53,897 bases of DNA from Leptospiraceae bacterium (GTDB lineage: Bacteria; Spirochaetota; Leptospiria; Leptospirales; Leptospiraceae). Below the pieces are notes generated by a model. The model had not been told where the DNA came from, did no database searches, and was given only the letters and a program-made list of their open reading frames with translations. The stretch spans positions 1 through 53,897 of the forward strand of contig JAGOHK010000021.1 of NCBI GenBank assembly GCA_017996175.1, written 5' to 3'. The translations under genes were made by a program, and so were the position numbers. Shown piece after piece: positions 35,856 through 44,944 of this stretch (within the stretch, counting starts at the first letter, position 1; every line of letters starts with the position of its first letter).

Positions 35856-36656
35856 CTATTTCACTTCATTTATTTTCGTGTTATCCATTTTTTCCTTTAT
35901 GTCTTCTGTTGGATTTATTAATTCAACGCTCATTTCTCTATATTTGTAAGGAAACATGAAAGTCAAAGGACCAAGCCAAATAATTCCAGGAATAAACATT
36001 AATATTCTAGTTAATAAAGTTGCTGGTTTAGACTCAGAAATATTTATAATGATGTAACTATCTTTCTCATTTACAATCTTTACTTTTTTACAACTCCCAA
36101 TATTAAAATACGATCCTCCGACATCAACTTTAGATTTACAACTTTCATCATAGGCAATTGTTTCGTCTAAAAGATTACTAATATCTTTTTTACTCGCAAA
36201 ACCAAATCGGAAGAGGAAACGTTTCGCTTCATGAAAAAAGAAATGAAATACTTTCATCTCGGATTCTATTGCCACATAATATTCACCCTCTTGTATTTTT
36301 ATTTGAAGTTCCGTTTCGCTACGCGGGTTTTGAAATCTATACATATATTGCGGATAATGAATCGTTGCTCTTAGAGGCTGCTCCCCTATAGGAATAATAA
36401 TTGGTAAAGGTAGCAGAGTACCATATTTCATCTCAAATTTTGAAGGCGGAAATACTTTCGAAATTCTAAGTTCTACATTTTCTAAATCGATCAGTTCATC
36501 CGAAATGAATTTTATTCGAAGATTACCATTCATACCCATATTCTTATCTTCAAGAAATTCAACTTTCTGAATATCTTTCGTTTTTCTTTCTTCTACGGTA
36601 GAGCACATTACATTAAATACCAAGAAAATACCTATTATTAATTCATACGTTCTCAT
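35856..36656 (-). CDS. Lipoprotein of unknown function
   Basis: The 266-residue protein has a lipoprotein signal (IIGIFLVFNVMC, Cys at residue 18). A hydrophobic segment near residues 218-236 (LTRILMFIPGIIWLGPLTFMF region) suggests a second membrane contact. I do not recognise a family. It stands alone between the antitoxin-like gene and a repeat-rich gap. Confidence 0.65.
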   Translation of the reverse strand: MRTYELIIGIFLVFNVMCSTVEERKTKDIQKVEFLEDKNMGMNGNLRIKFISDELIDLENVELRISKVFPPSKFEMKYGTLLPLPIIIPIGEQPLRATIHYPQYMYRFQNPRSETELQIKIQEGEYYVAIESEMKVFHFFFHEAKRFLFRFGFASKKDISNLLDETIAYDESCKSKVDVGGSYFNIGSCKKVKIVNEKDSYIIINISESKPATLLTRILMFIPGIIWLGPLTFMFPYKYREMSVELINPTEDIKEKMDNTKINEVK

Positions 36657-36799
36657 AAACTTCTCATATTAATCTCTTTCAGATTTTACAAATACCAAAG
36701 TTATCCAATTTAAAAATATAAAAACTATAATATTTAGAACACGGTAAAAAAAGAATACTGCACTCAAAAAAGTTAAAACGAGTTTGCACTTCCTTTTAG

Positions 36800-36929
36800 T
36801 TACGGATACATTTAGTATCACTCTAAACTGCACCCTAAAGACCACTGGAAAGTTGGGTAATAAATTTTATAGCGCAGATTGCAGTGGTCTTTAGAGCGAA
36901 CTTTACACCGCTATTTGGTGTATCCGTAA
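36800..36929. repeat. Inverted-repeat element, second type
   Basis: Outer arms TTACGGATACA (36800-36810) and TGTATCCGTAA (36919-36929) and inner arms CTAAAGACCACTG (36835-36847) and CAGTGGTCTTTAG (36882-36894) are exact complements. The element can fold into one long stem. It is distinct from the CACCGAT family next to it. Confidence 0.65.
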
Positions 36930-36964
36930 TATATACAAATTGCGAAGAAACAGTTGATCAAATA

Positions 36965-37128
36965 CTACCACCGATGAACACCGATAAAAGAACGATAGTT
37001 TTTATTTTGGTTATGGCTTTGAATAATATGGCGCAAAACGACGATCGTTATGAAAGAGAAAAGAATATAATAAATTAAAGTAACATCGAATCTTTTATCG
37101 GTGTCTTCGGTGTTCATCGGTGGTAATC
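36965..37128. repeat. MITE-like element, copy D (most complete)
   Basis: Left end TACCACCGATGAACACCGAT (36965) and right end ATCGGTGTTCATCGGTGGTA lie in inverted orientation ~160 bp apart. The right end carries three tandem TCGGTG units. A 34-codon reading frame starting at the ATG inside the left end (36990-37078 region) is intact here but not in copies A and C, so it is probably accidental. Confidence 0.8.
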
Positions 37129-37177
37129 ATGAAAATTTCTTTCTTGACTTCATTGATTGAAATAGCAAATTAAAACC

Positions 37178-37738
37178 ATGAGCTTTGCATTACAAGAACG
37201 TCAGGCAATTTTTGAGAGAGCATTTCCTATTAGTGTGGAGGCATATCATTTTCTATACAAGCAAGGTCTAATTTCCGAAAAAACAGAACTCTTAGAAGGA
37301 GTAGTGATAGAAAAAATGCCAAAGGATCCGATTCATGCTAACTTAGTAACGCTACTAACTCACTTTCTTTATGAGATAATAAAAAATAAATTCCAACTTA
37401 GACAGGAAAATCCTATCAATACCGGTTTTTCGGAACCAGAGCCTGATATTGCAATCGTGCCTAATGGCGATTATTCCACCTCTCATCCTACAGAAGCGAA
37501 GTTAGTGGTAGAAGTTGCCAATACATCTATATCTTTGGATAGAGCAAAATCCTATATATACGCTAAAGCTAATATTCCCGAGTATATTATCATTAACCTC
37601 CAAAACAATATTTTGGAAGTCTATAAAACTCCTCTAGATGGAAAGTATTCCTTTACAAAAATATTGCAAAAGGACGAACGATTTATTTCGGACACCATTC
37701 CCGAAATAACGTTTTCACTGAATGACTTTCTTTCCTAA
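37178..37738 (+). CDS. Uma2-family (DUF820) putative endonuclease
   Basis: The 186-residue protein has the PD-(D/E)XK core of Uma2/DUF820: EPDIAIV near residue 87, LVVEVANTS near 110, a Lys in the helix with SYIYAKANIPEYIII. The family is abundant in cyanobacteria and some spirochaetes; its true substrate is not established. It follows a MITE copy, which suggests mobility. The next gene begins 5 bp after its stop. Confidence 0.85.
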   Translation: MSFALQERQAIFERAFPISVEAYHFLYKQGLISEKTELLEGVVIEKMPKDPIHANLVTLLTHFLYEIIKNKFQLRQENPINTGFSEPEPDIAIVPNGDYSTSHPTEAKLVVEVANTSISLDRAKSYIYAKANIPEYIIINLQNNILEVYKTPLDGKYSFTKILQKDERFISDTIPEITFSLNDFLS

Positions 37739-37743
37739 AATGA

Positions 37744-39324
37744 ATGACCAAATCTGATGTCCTACTAAAGCACGTGAATATTCAAAATTTAAAATTTAAA
37801 ATTATTTCTTATACTACGATTTTTATTAGTGCGGTTTTATTTTTAGATTGGTTTATCTTCTCTTTTTTATTTTTGCAAATTCCAAATGAATTAGAGTGGG
37901 ACACCTCGCCCTGGTACAACTTTCTACAAAAAAAAGAAACGATACAGTTTGATAAAAATAAAAAACCAATCCTAGTTACAGGAAGTTCGGTTGCGCTATA
38001 TTCCTATTTGCCGCAGGATGTAGATAGAGAACTTTTAAAATCAGGACTCAATACACAATCTGAATTTTTTGGACATGTTGCGATGTCACCGACTGATTTA
38101 TATTATTATGCAGACGAAATGATTTCTAAAAAGCCAGATATGATTCTATATCTTGTGAATCCAGGTGATTTTCAGATGGATCATTTTCAAAAACAGAATG
38201 ATGATGGGTTTGGAGAATATTCGGAGGACAGGAGGATTCGTGAGTATGCCAAGCGACATCCGATTAAGTATTATTATCCTCTAGACTTTTTACTCGATAA
38301 TTTTACTCAATTAAAGAAAGTAGAAATCCTACCGCTTTTAACAAAATCTATTCTCTATGTAAACCGGTACCGCAGTTTTATTTCTGATCCAATAGATGTT
38401 TACCTCGAAAGACATACTAGAAGTGGAAGAAGTTATCACAATTACACAGGATCTAATTTAACTCCTATCCAATGGCGAAAAGGTTGGACAGGGCAGGAAT
38501 TTCTGGTTGTATGTGGTTTGAAAACAAAAACTGAGTTTTCAGAAACTATTTTTATTCCGAGTAACTTAGAAACCGAAATTAAAATTTTCAATCAGTCAGT
38601 TGAGTTATTCAAAACATCTTTTAATAAAGTAGGGTGGTATAAAATTCAATTTTCTATTCCTGAAAGACTACAAGCGGATACTATTGATTTAACCTTTAAA
38701 ATCTCCGCAGTCGTTAGTTCTAAAGTAATTGATAATAAGGTTTACGGTCGAGAGTATTTTTATGGAATTCGTCTTTCTCAAAATTTTTGTAAATCTGTCA
38801 TTGAGAAGGATATTTCTTTTACTCGAATAGATTCCATGGATGACCAAGTTTTAAAACTAATGACTAATGAAGAATACGCGCAAGAATATTTTGAAAAGAT
38901 GTACAAAGACGCTGATCAGTATATAGATAAAAGTAAAACAATTCCAGTTCGTCCCGAAATACAGAGACTTTACCATTTACATAATGTAAAAAAATTTCTA
39001 AATACAAAAGGAAAACTTCGTTGGTCCGAGTTCGGTTACTTAGAAAAAGCCGCGGAGAAATTTCATAAAGCAAATATTCCTTTCATCATAGTGAATAATC
39101 CCGAGAATCCCCTCGAATTAAATTTGTATAAAGACGGTGAATGGTATAAAGACTATTTAGAATTTTACCAAGAGCTTTCTTCTAAATATGGGATAAAGTT
39201 TTACGATAGGAAAGATTCTATTCCAATGGGACAGGATTTTATAGACTCACATCATCTCACTTATTCGGGTGCAGTAAAAATGTCTCCCATTTATTCTTCA
39301 ATCATTAAGGAAAATACACGGTAA
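37744..39324 (+). CDS. Membrane-anchored SGNH-like protein
   Basis: The 526-residue protein has one N-terminal membrane helix (about residues 20-42). Then come ILVTGSSVALYS near 76-87, at the position of the SGNH nucleophile block, and DSHHLTYSGA near 506, which fits the C-terminal D-x-x-H block. The middle has a beta-rich insertion. This recalls extracytoplasmic SGNH/GDSL-like acyl-transfer or hydrolase domains of envelope polysaccharides, possibly a DUF1574 relative in Leptospira. Both assignments are tentative. It lies four bases before the next membrane-protein gene, so the two are co-expressed. Confidence 0.6.
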   Translation: MTKSDVLLKHVNIQNLKFKIISYTTIFISAVLFLDWFIFSFLFLQIPNELEWDTSPWYNFLQKKETIQFDKNKKPILVTGSSVALYSYLPQDVDRELLKSGLNTQSEFFGHVAMSPTDLYYYADEMISKKPDMILYLVNPGDFQMDHFQKQNDDGFGEYSEDRRIREYAKRHPIKYYYPLDFLLDNFTQLKKVEILPLLTKSILYVNRYRSFISDPIDVYLERHTRSGRSYHNYTGSNLTPIQWRKGWTGQEFLVVCGLKTKTEFSETIFIPSNLETEIKIFNQSVELFKTSFNKVGWYKIQFSIPERLQADTIDLTFKISAVVSSKVIDNKVYGREYFYGIRLSQNFCKSVIEKDISFTRIDSMDDQVLKLMTNEEYAQEYFEKMYKDADQYIDKSKTIPVRPEIQRLYHLHNVKKFLNTKGKLRWSEFGYLEKAAEKFHKANIPFIIVNNPENPLELNLYKDGEWYKDYLEFYQELSSKYGIKFYDRKDSIPMGQDFIDSHHLTYSGAVKMSPIYSSIIKENTR

Positions 39325-39328
39325 TGTT

Positions 39329-40528
39329 ATGAGCACGATTTTAAGATTTTTTGAAAAACCATATATTCGGTATTCACTTTTTTTTCTTGTTTATACGATT
39401 ACCACTATTTCTATCTGGAAAAAATACAATTACAATCCAACTTCTATGATTAATTTTGGAATGGAGTTCGCTGTTCAAAATAAAGAAAAAATGCCAGATG
39501 GAGCAGTAGTAATCCTTGGGAGCAAAGACGACTTGGGAGCCGGTTATGATGGACAAATTTTTTATTTTTATTCGAGAACGATAAGCGAATGGAATATGAA
39601 ATGGGCTAAAGGTTTTGATGAAAGTTATAGGGCACCTCGTATCGGCTATCCTCTGTTAGTCGGAATCATTGGATTTTTAGGAAAAAAAGCATCTGTATTT
39701 GGAATGTACTTCGTAAATATTTCCTTATTTTTAATTTCTTATATTCTACTTCGTCGCCTGTTAGATGAGGACAAAAAGATTCTTTCTCTATTTTATTTAC
39801 TATCTCCTTTTTCTCTGGGTAGTTACGCTGTATTAGTCAGTGACTCTGTAATGGTTTCTCTTGTGATAATTGCCTATTATTTTTATCTCGAAGAGGAGAA
39901 TATCTATTTTGTGCTGGTTGCGAGTTTGGCGATTTTATGTAAAGAACCTGCCTTATTTCTATTTTTTCCACTCGGAGTTAAGACTGTATTGGATAAACGC
40001 CTACCCAAAGCACTATTAGTTGTTTCCATCTTAATTATTCCAATCATGTGGCATGTTTATCTCAAGGTTACTTTTCCTAACTGGAGAGCTACTAGGTTAA
40101 CAGACTTTATCCTCCCCCTAGAAGGTATTATTACTTACTCTAAATCTATTCTGAATTCAATTAGCACTTCAACGGATTATAAAGAGTTGGCGCGATTACT
40201 TTCTCGTTTTCCTCTATTGCTTCTTTTAATTACGGGTTTAATTACTCTATTTACAGGTAATATAAAAAAAGGGATTGAGTTTCGTTTAGGAATAGGGCTT
40301 GTATTTTTCATGGTTTCTACTGCTAGTTTTTATCATTTCTGGTCTGTTTATGAAAATGTATCTAGAATGTTTACTTTAAGTATTCCATTATTTGTTTTAC
40401 TCAAGAACGAAGACGAAAAAACAAAACCGGGAGTTTATTTTTTACTTTGTATTTTGATTTTATTTTTGTTTCTCATAAAAGTTATTTTAATTCAAAAAAC
40501 CCAAAGTTATACTATCTGGGGTATGTGA
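39329..40528 (+). CDS. Polytopic membrane protein, GT-C glycosyltransferase-like
   Basis: The 399-residue protein has about 8-10 membrane helices. A large first periplasmic loop carries GYDGQIFYFYSRT and YRAPRIGYPLLVG, motifs typical of GT-C-type membrane proteins linked with surface glycopolymer formation. The acidic residue in GYDGQ is the likely catalytic-loop position. It follows the SGNH-like gene by four bases and precedes an SDR gene by nine. Substrate unknown. Confidence 0.65.
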   Translation: MSTILRFFEKPYIRYSLFFLVYTITTISIWKKYNYNPTSMINFGMEFAVQNKEKMPDGAVVILGSKDDLGAGYDGQIFYFYSRTISEWNMKWAKGFDESYRAPRIGYPLLVGIIGFLGKKASVFGMYFVNISLFLISYILLRRLLDEDKKILSLFYLLSPFSLGSYAVLVSDSVMVSLVIIAYYFYLEEENIYFVLVASLAILCKEPALFLFFPLGVKTVLDKRLPKALLVVSILIIPIMWHVYLKVTFPNWRATRLTDFILPLEGIITYSKSILNSISTSTDYKELARLLSRFPLLLLLITGLITLFTGNIKKGIEFRLGIGLVFFMVSTASFYHFWSVYENVSRMFTLSIPLFVLLKNEDEKTKPGVYFLLCILILFLFLIKVILIQKTQSYTIWGM

Positions 40529-40537
40529 TAAGTTTTA

Positions 40538-41233
40538 ATGAGAAAGAAAATTTTAATTGTAGGCGCCGGCTCTGGAATCGGCAGTGCACTGTTAGCCTCT
40601 ATTTCAAATCAACTAGAGTTCGATGTATTTGGAATTTCTAGACGTGGGGTTTCCTATAATTTGCATTCTGAAATTGTTACAGGTTTAAATTATAGATGTG
40701 ACCTCACTCTCGAAGAAGAAATAAGTTCCTTTTTTACCTTTTATCAGAAATTCCATTCCTATATAGACGCGATTTACTTATGCCACGGAGATGGGCTTTT
40801 TGGAGAATTTTCCTCTCTAAAAAAAGAAGAAGTAGAACACCATTTTAATTTGAATATACTTTCGTCTATTTTACTTTTACAAAAATTTTATCTACTTTTG
40901 AAATCTTCTAGTTTAAATCCATTTGTATGTTTTTTATCCTCTACTGCGGGTAAGATTGGTTTTCCTGAATCGGCTGCCTATTGTGCATCTAAACATGCAG
41001 TGGCAGGACTTGCAAAATCTCTACGAGAAGAATGGAAAAAGGACAAAGTGCGGGTATTTACCGTTTACCCCGGCGCCATCAGTACTGATATTTGGAGTGG
41101 ACGAGATGGATTTCATAAAGAGGATATGATTTCACCAGAAGACTTTGCTTTATATCTAAAATCCTTTTTATTCTTGCCAGCGTCCATTAATTTAGAAGAG
41201 TCTTATATTTTACCGATGAAGGGAATTTTATAA
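40538..41233 (+). CDS. Short-chain dehydrogenase/reductase
   Basis: This is a classical SDR of 231 residues. The cofactor motif GAGSGIGSAL is at about residues 9-18 and the active-site YCASKHA near 151-157, with the catalytic Ser in LSSTAGKIGF upstream. The N-terminal sequence fits NAD(P) binding, but substrate is not predictable. The last base of its stop codon is the first base of the next gene's ATG. Confidence 0.88.
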   Translation: MRKKILIVGAGSGIGSALLASISNQLEFDVFGISRRGVSYNLHSEIVTGLNYRCDLTLEEEISSFFTFYQKFHSYIDAIYLCHGDGLFGEFSSLKKEEVEHHFNLNILSSILLLQKFYLLLKSSSLNPFVCFLSSTAGKIGFPESAAYCASKHAVAGLAKSLREEWKKDKVRVFTVYPGAISTDIWSGRDGFHKEDMISPEDFALYLKSFLFLPASINLEESYILPMKGIL

Positions 41234-41949
41234 TGTGTAGTCGATTTGCTTTAATCAAAAAATTGACTCTATTACAAGAAGATTTGGAGTTTGAAAATCC
41301 TGATGATGAGTCGGAAGAAAATAAAGAGAATCTTCCTACTGATAATATATATTCCATTCACTATAATGAAAAAATAAAAAGAAAAACAGTGACTCGAAAA
41401 CGTTGGGGTTTACTACCTAATTTTATAAAAGACTTTGAGCAAATTAAAAAGTATTCCTTATTCAATGCGCGAAGTGAAAGTTTAGAAGAAAAACCAGCTT
41501 TTCGAAATCTATTAGATACCAATCGTTGTTTAATTCCAGCCGATGTATTTTATGAATTCAAACAGGAAGGAAAGACTAAAGACAAATATGCATTTGCCTT
41601 AAACTCAAATTCTATATTTCTAATGGCTGGTCTCTGGGATAGATGGATTAACCCAAAAACGAATCAGGAAACATTATCCTGTACAATTCTTACTACCAAC
41701 GCAAATGAAATTGTTAAACCAATTCACGAGAAAGATAGAATGCCTGTAATTTTAGAAAAGGAATTTTACGAAAATTGGCTAGATCCAAATATAAAATTCT
41801 CTGACTTAAAGTTTCTTCTAAAACCTTTCCCAAGTCAAAAAATGAAATTAGAAAAATTAAATAAAAAGGATAAAACTGATTTGCCGCAGAAAAGCTCAAA
41901 GTCTTCGCACTTTCGCAGAGATTCCGAACCTTTACTTTTTGGCTCATAA
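41233..41949 (+). CDS. SRAP-domain protein (HMCES/YedK family)
   Basis: SRAP proteins form a covalent link with abasic sites in single-stranded DNA and shield them. The catalytic Cys is at position 2 (MCSRFAL), exposed once the initiator Met is removed. NARSESLEEKPAF, RCLIPADVFYEF and HEKDRMPVIL supply the conserved Asn, Glu and His. The 238 residues match the family length. The fused stop-start (TAATG) at 41231-41235 indicates coupling to the SDR gene. Confidence 0.92.
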   Translation: MCSRFALIKKLTLLQEDLEFENPDDESEENKENLPTDNIYSIHYNEKIKRKTVTRKRWGLLPNFIKDFEQIKKYSLFNARSESLEEKPAFRNLLDTNRCLIPADVFYEFKQEGKTKDKYAFALNSNSIFLMAGLWDRWINPKTNQETLSCTILTTNANEIVKPIHEKDRMPVILEKEFYENWLDPNIKFSDLKFLLKPFPSQKMKLEKLNKKDKTDLPQKSSKSSHFRRDSEPLLFGS

Positions 41950-41985
41950 TCAAATATTTTGAACGAAAAAATATAGGATAAAAAT

Positions 41986-42687
41986 ATGGAAAATTACAAA
42001 AGATTAAACAGTTTCCTCTTGATTCTATTCTTTGGGTGTGCGCCCAGTATTTACAGAGAAACACCTGGATTTATTGGGGTGAAAAACATAGAGAATTCAA
42101 AGGTTGAATACTTTCCGCAACATACAAAAAATATGGGATTCCCAGAAAATTTTGTGCCTGACTTAGAAGAAATATCTAAATTCGAATCCTTAGAATCATT
42201 GGAAATTTCTTCTCCACAATTTAAAGATTTTTCAAGACTAGCAAAATTTAAAAAATTACAATACTTGAATTTGAATGGGACTAGTATTACTTCTCTTGAG
42301 CCAATCGGAGAATTGCAAAATTTGCATAGTTTAATTTTAAATGAAACGGCTACTACTGATTTAACGCCGATTTACAATTTAAAAAAAATAACAAGATTAG
42401 CTCTTGCGAAAACTGCGATCATTGATCTCAATTTTTCAAAACAATTCCCTGAACTCAGGCATTTAGATATTAGAAATACTTCTATTTCTAATCTAGAGCC
42501 GCTTGTTGAATCTAAAAAACTAGTAGATTTGCAAATTGGAAATACAAAAGTGCAAACCTTAAAACCATTGTATGGATTAAAAGATTTAACCTTTTTAGAG
42601 ATAGATGGTCTCGAAATTTCAGAAGAAGAAATCAAATCAATTCGAAAAAAATTGCCCTTTTTGAAAATCATCCAACGAGGAAGATAA
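41986..42687 (+). CDS. Leucine-rich-repeat lipoprotein
   Basis: The 233-residue product has a lipoprotein signal (FLLILFFGC, Cys about residue 19). About seven LRRs of 22 residues follow, of the internalin-like type, e.g. LQYLNLNGTSITSLEPIG and LRHLDIRNTSISNLEPL. The curved solenoid is expected to bind a protein or glycan at the cell surface. LRR proteins of this type are frequent in Leptospira. It converges on the next gene with a 1-bp gap. Confidence 0.85.
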   Translation: MENYKRLNSFLLILFFGCAPSIYRETPGFIGVKNIENSKVEYFPQHTKNMGFPENFVPDLEEISKFESLESLEISSPQFKDFSRLAKFKKLQYLNLNGTSITSLEPIGELQNLHSLILNETATTDLTPIYNLKKITRLALAKTAIIDLNFSKQFPELRHLDIRNTSISNLEPLVESKKLVDLQIGNTKVQTLKPLYGLKDLTFLEIDGLEISEEEIKSIRKKLPFLKIIQRGR

Positions 42688-42688
42688 T

Positions 42689-43339
42689 TTAATCAAATAA
42701 ACTTCCTTCTCTATTGGTAATTGAAATCGAGTCCCCAATCTGAACTGAATCTTTAGATTCAAATGTACCAGTTGAATCTACTGTCTCAAGAATAGAAACT
42801 GTTTTTCCATTCAGAAGAGCACTCGCATTTTTTTTTACATGACGCATTCGTAAGCCCCAAACGAAAAACTTTTCTTTTTCAATCGAGATGACTCTACCTT
42901 GAATTTTATTTTTTTCCGAATTGGAAGTTCCAGTTAATAGTACTGTGTCTTTAATGCCAATAGATGGGCTTATAAAAATTCCTTGCCCAGTTTTCGTTAT
43001 TTGCATTTCGATATGGTCACAATCAAAACCCTGAATTAATACCCAACGTAGTCCTAAAATTTTGGAGGCGTAAACACTACACATTTCTGGTTTTAAGAGA
43101 AATTCCCCTTTTTTATTTTTTATGACAACTCCTAAGACTCTAGTTTCTTCCCATTTTTTTTCCTCGTTGTAAGAAAGTTTTGCTAAGGTAAAATTTTTTT
43201 CTTCTACTACCAGTTGTAAGTTTTCAAATCCATTTCTAAATTCTTGCCGATCCGAAAACCATACCCCAGAGGAAAAAACATCATTCGCATAAAGATTCCC
43301 ATAGAATATTGTGATAATTAATATTTTTTTAAAATGCAT
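42689..43339 (-). CDS. Secreted hypothetical protein
   Basis: This 216-residue protein has a short signal peptide (ILIITIFYGNLYAND) and a beta-rich mature part with two Cys near CSVYASK and FDCDH. I recognise no family. It is convergent with the LRR lipoprotein gene and divergent from the metallopeptidase gene; about 100 bp separate it from the latter. Confidence 0.62.
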   Translation of the reverse strand: MHFKKILIITIFYGNLYANDVFSSGVWFSDRQEFRNGFENLQLVVEEKNFTLAKLSYNEEKKWEETRVLGVVIKNKKGEFLLKPEMCSVYASKILGLRWVLIQGFDCDHIEMQITKTGQGIFISPSIGIKDTVLLTGTSNSEKNKIQGRVISIEKEKFFVWGLRMRHVKKNASALLNGKTVSILETVDSTGTFESKDSVQIGDSISITNREGSLFD

Positions 43340-43442
43340 TTGGTAATTTTACTCTCTTTATTTGTCTAAATTTAACAGTTAGGTAACAATCTCTGAATCG
43401 TAAATCATTTGACAATCTTAAACCTAGGAATTAGCGTATACT

Positions 43443-44939
43443 ATGATTTCAAAATCTTTTTTTTTAGCATTCACTAGACTTTTATTAGCATGTTCTTTTT
43501 TTATTTCCTGCTATCCTGCTAATTCAAAAAAAGAAAGAAATTTACTAACCCTTCTATCTATTGCTAGCCTGCAAAATAGATGCAACCCAAATAATGGAAG
43601 TTTTTGGGTAAGAAATTTGACCCTTTCCTCCCAGAGCAGCTACTGCGTTTATTCCACATTAGTTGCTTCCTCTGCGAATATGAATTTATATGTTGAAAAT
43701 GGATTATCCACCAACTTGAATTATACTGATGTAGCGAATGCATTTGAGTCAAATATCTTTCCAGTGGAAAAGAGTGCATTTGGCGCACCCTCCGATATCA
43801 ATAATGATGGAAAAATCACCGTTTTGATCTTAGACATAAGAGATGGAGCCACCGCATCCTCTGGCTTTGTTGCGGGTTTTGTAGATCCAGCAAGTTTTTT
43901 TTCGGACACACCCTTATTTTCCATTCGCTCTAATCAGAGAGAAATTTTATTCATGGATGGAGTTGAATTGTTAAGATTAAGAGATAAAGACCTATTGAAT
44001 GGAAAACCAGATATTTTCCTTTCTACTCTAGCACATGAATTACAACATTTGATTCGTTTCCAGTATTCTGAAGGTGGAGATGATACTTGGATTGACGAAG
44101 GCACGAGTGAAGTGAGTAGTGATTTGACCGGTTATGGTCCTCAGAATTCCAGACTCAGTTGTTTTAAGGGTGATTCTAGTAGCTCCTGTAGCGGCGGAAT
44201 AGGAAGTACGAGCTCTGGAAGTCCTTCCTTATTTAATTGGAATAGTAATTTGAAAAATTATGCTTATGCTTATAGTTTTATGAAATACATGTATACTAGC
44301 TCTGGAACTAACGCTACTGATAGAAATGCTTTTTTCAGTAATACAGTCCAAGGTCTCAATGGGACTAGAGCGGATAATGCCTATAATTTTATGACACTAT
44401 TTATGAACTCCGCAAATTTTAATCCAACCGTGTTGAGTAGTGATAATAAAACTGCATTCAAAAAAATATTTGCATCGTTTCTTGGACAATCTGTAGGTTA
44501 TAATTTACAAAATGTATATTTCGGAAATACTAGTGTGGATAATATTGATTTGGTGCGAACTACGTACCCGTTTCCGTCTGAACTTTTAGTGTTATCAAGT
44601 CCATCTCCCTTCTCTGCAATGGCAAAACCTTCTTCTATCAGTTTAAATCCATCTCAAGTCAGTCGAATTTCAGGAACAACCTCTGGAGTTACTTCTGGAT
44701 CAGGGGACTTTGTGATAGTAAGCAATGGCTCAAATGAGTTTATCATTTTTAACGGGGATAATATCGGATCTACTACAAGTAATTCTTCTGCCAGTTTCGA
44801 TACGTTTGAAACCATCCAGTATCCAGAGTTAAATCTAAATACCGGTTCTGAAATCATTTGTCCGAATGAGCATTTAATCAAAATCAATAATATAGATAAG
44901 GTAAGATACAATCTGAAACTCTATAAACGAGAAAATTAG
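43443..44939 (+). CDS. M30-like zinc metallopeptidase lipoprotein
   Basis: A signal with lipobox FFISC places the lipidated Cys at residue 23. The zinc motif HELQH is at 198-202, and the third ligand follows in WIDEGTSE (E219), the layout of M30 hyicolysin-type peptidases (a HExxH and a WxxEG). The 498-residue protein is therefore probably a surface protease. The region after ~340 is Ser/Thr-rich and low in complexity, probably a surface-exposed linker. It starts about 100 bp from the divergent gene. The downstream LolA-like gene starts six bases later. Confidence 0.8.
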   Translation: MISKSFFLAFTRLLLACSFFISCYPANSKKERNLLTLLSIASLQNRCNPNNGSFWVRNLTLSSQSSYCVYSTLVASSANMNLYVENGLSTNLNYTDVANAFESNIFPVEKSAFGAPSDINNDGKITVLILDIRDGATASSGFVAGFVDPASFFSDTPLFSIRSNQREILFMDGVELLRLRDKDLLNGKPDIFLSTLAHELQHLIRFQYSEGGDDTWIDEGTSEVSSDLTGYGPQNSRLSCFKGDSSSSCSGGIGSTSSGSPSLFNWNSNLKNYAYAYSFMKYMYTSSGTNATDRNAFFSNTVQGLNGTRADNAYNFMTLFMNSANFNPTVLSSDNKTAFKKIFASFLGQSVGYNLQNVYFGNTSVDNIDLVRTTYPFPSELLVLSSPSPFSAMAKPSSISLNPSQVSRISGTTSGVTSGSGDFVIVSNGSNEFIIFNGDNIGSTTSNSSASFDTFETIQYPELNLNTGSEIICPNEHLIKINNIDKVRYNLKLYKREN

Positions 44940-44944
44940 AGCCG

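Larger units (their letters stand above)
36657..37177. other. 521-bp intergenic region with two repeat elements
   Basis: No gene is supported. A 64-codon plus-strand frame at 36884-37078 spans both repeats and is rejected. The gap holds the inverted-repeat element at 36800-36929 and MITE copy D at 36965-37128. The remaining ~50 bp before 37178 should contain the promoter and ribosome site of the Uma2 gene. Confidence 0.6.

Noticed and set aside
36884-37078. 64-codon plus-strand frame and a 34-codon frame inside MITE copy D
   Set aside because: Both run across repeat boundaries. The frame is not preserved in copies A and C, so nucleotide homology explains the similarity.
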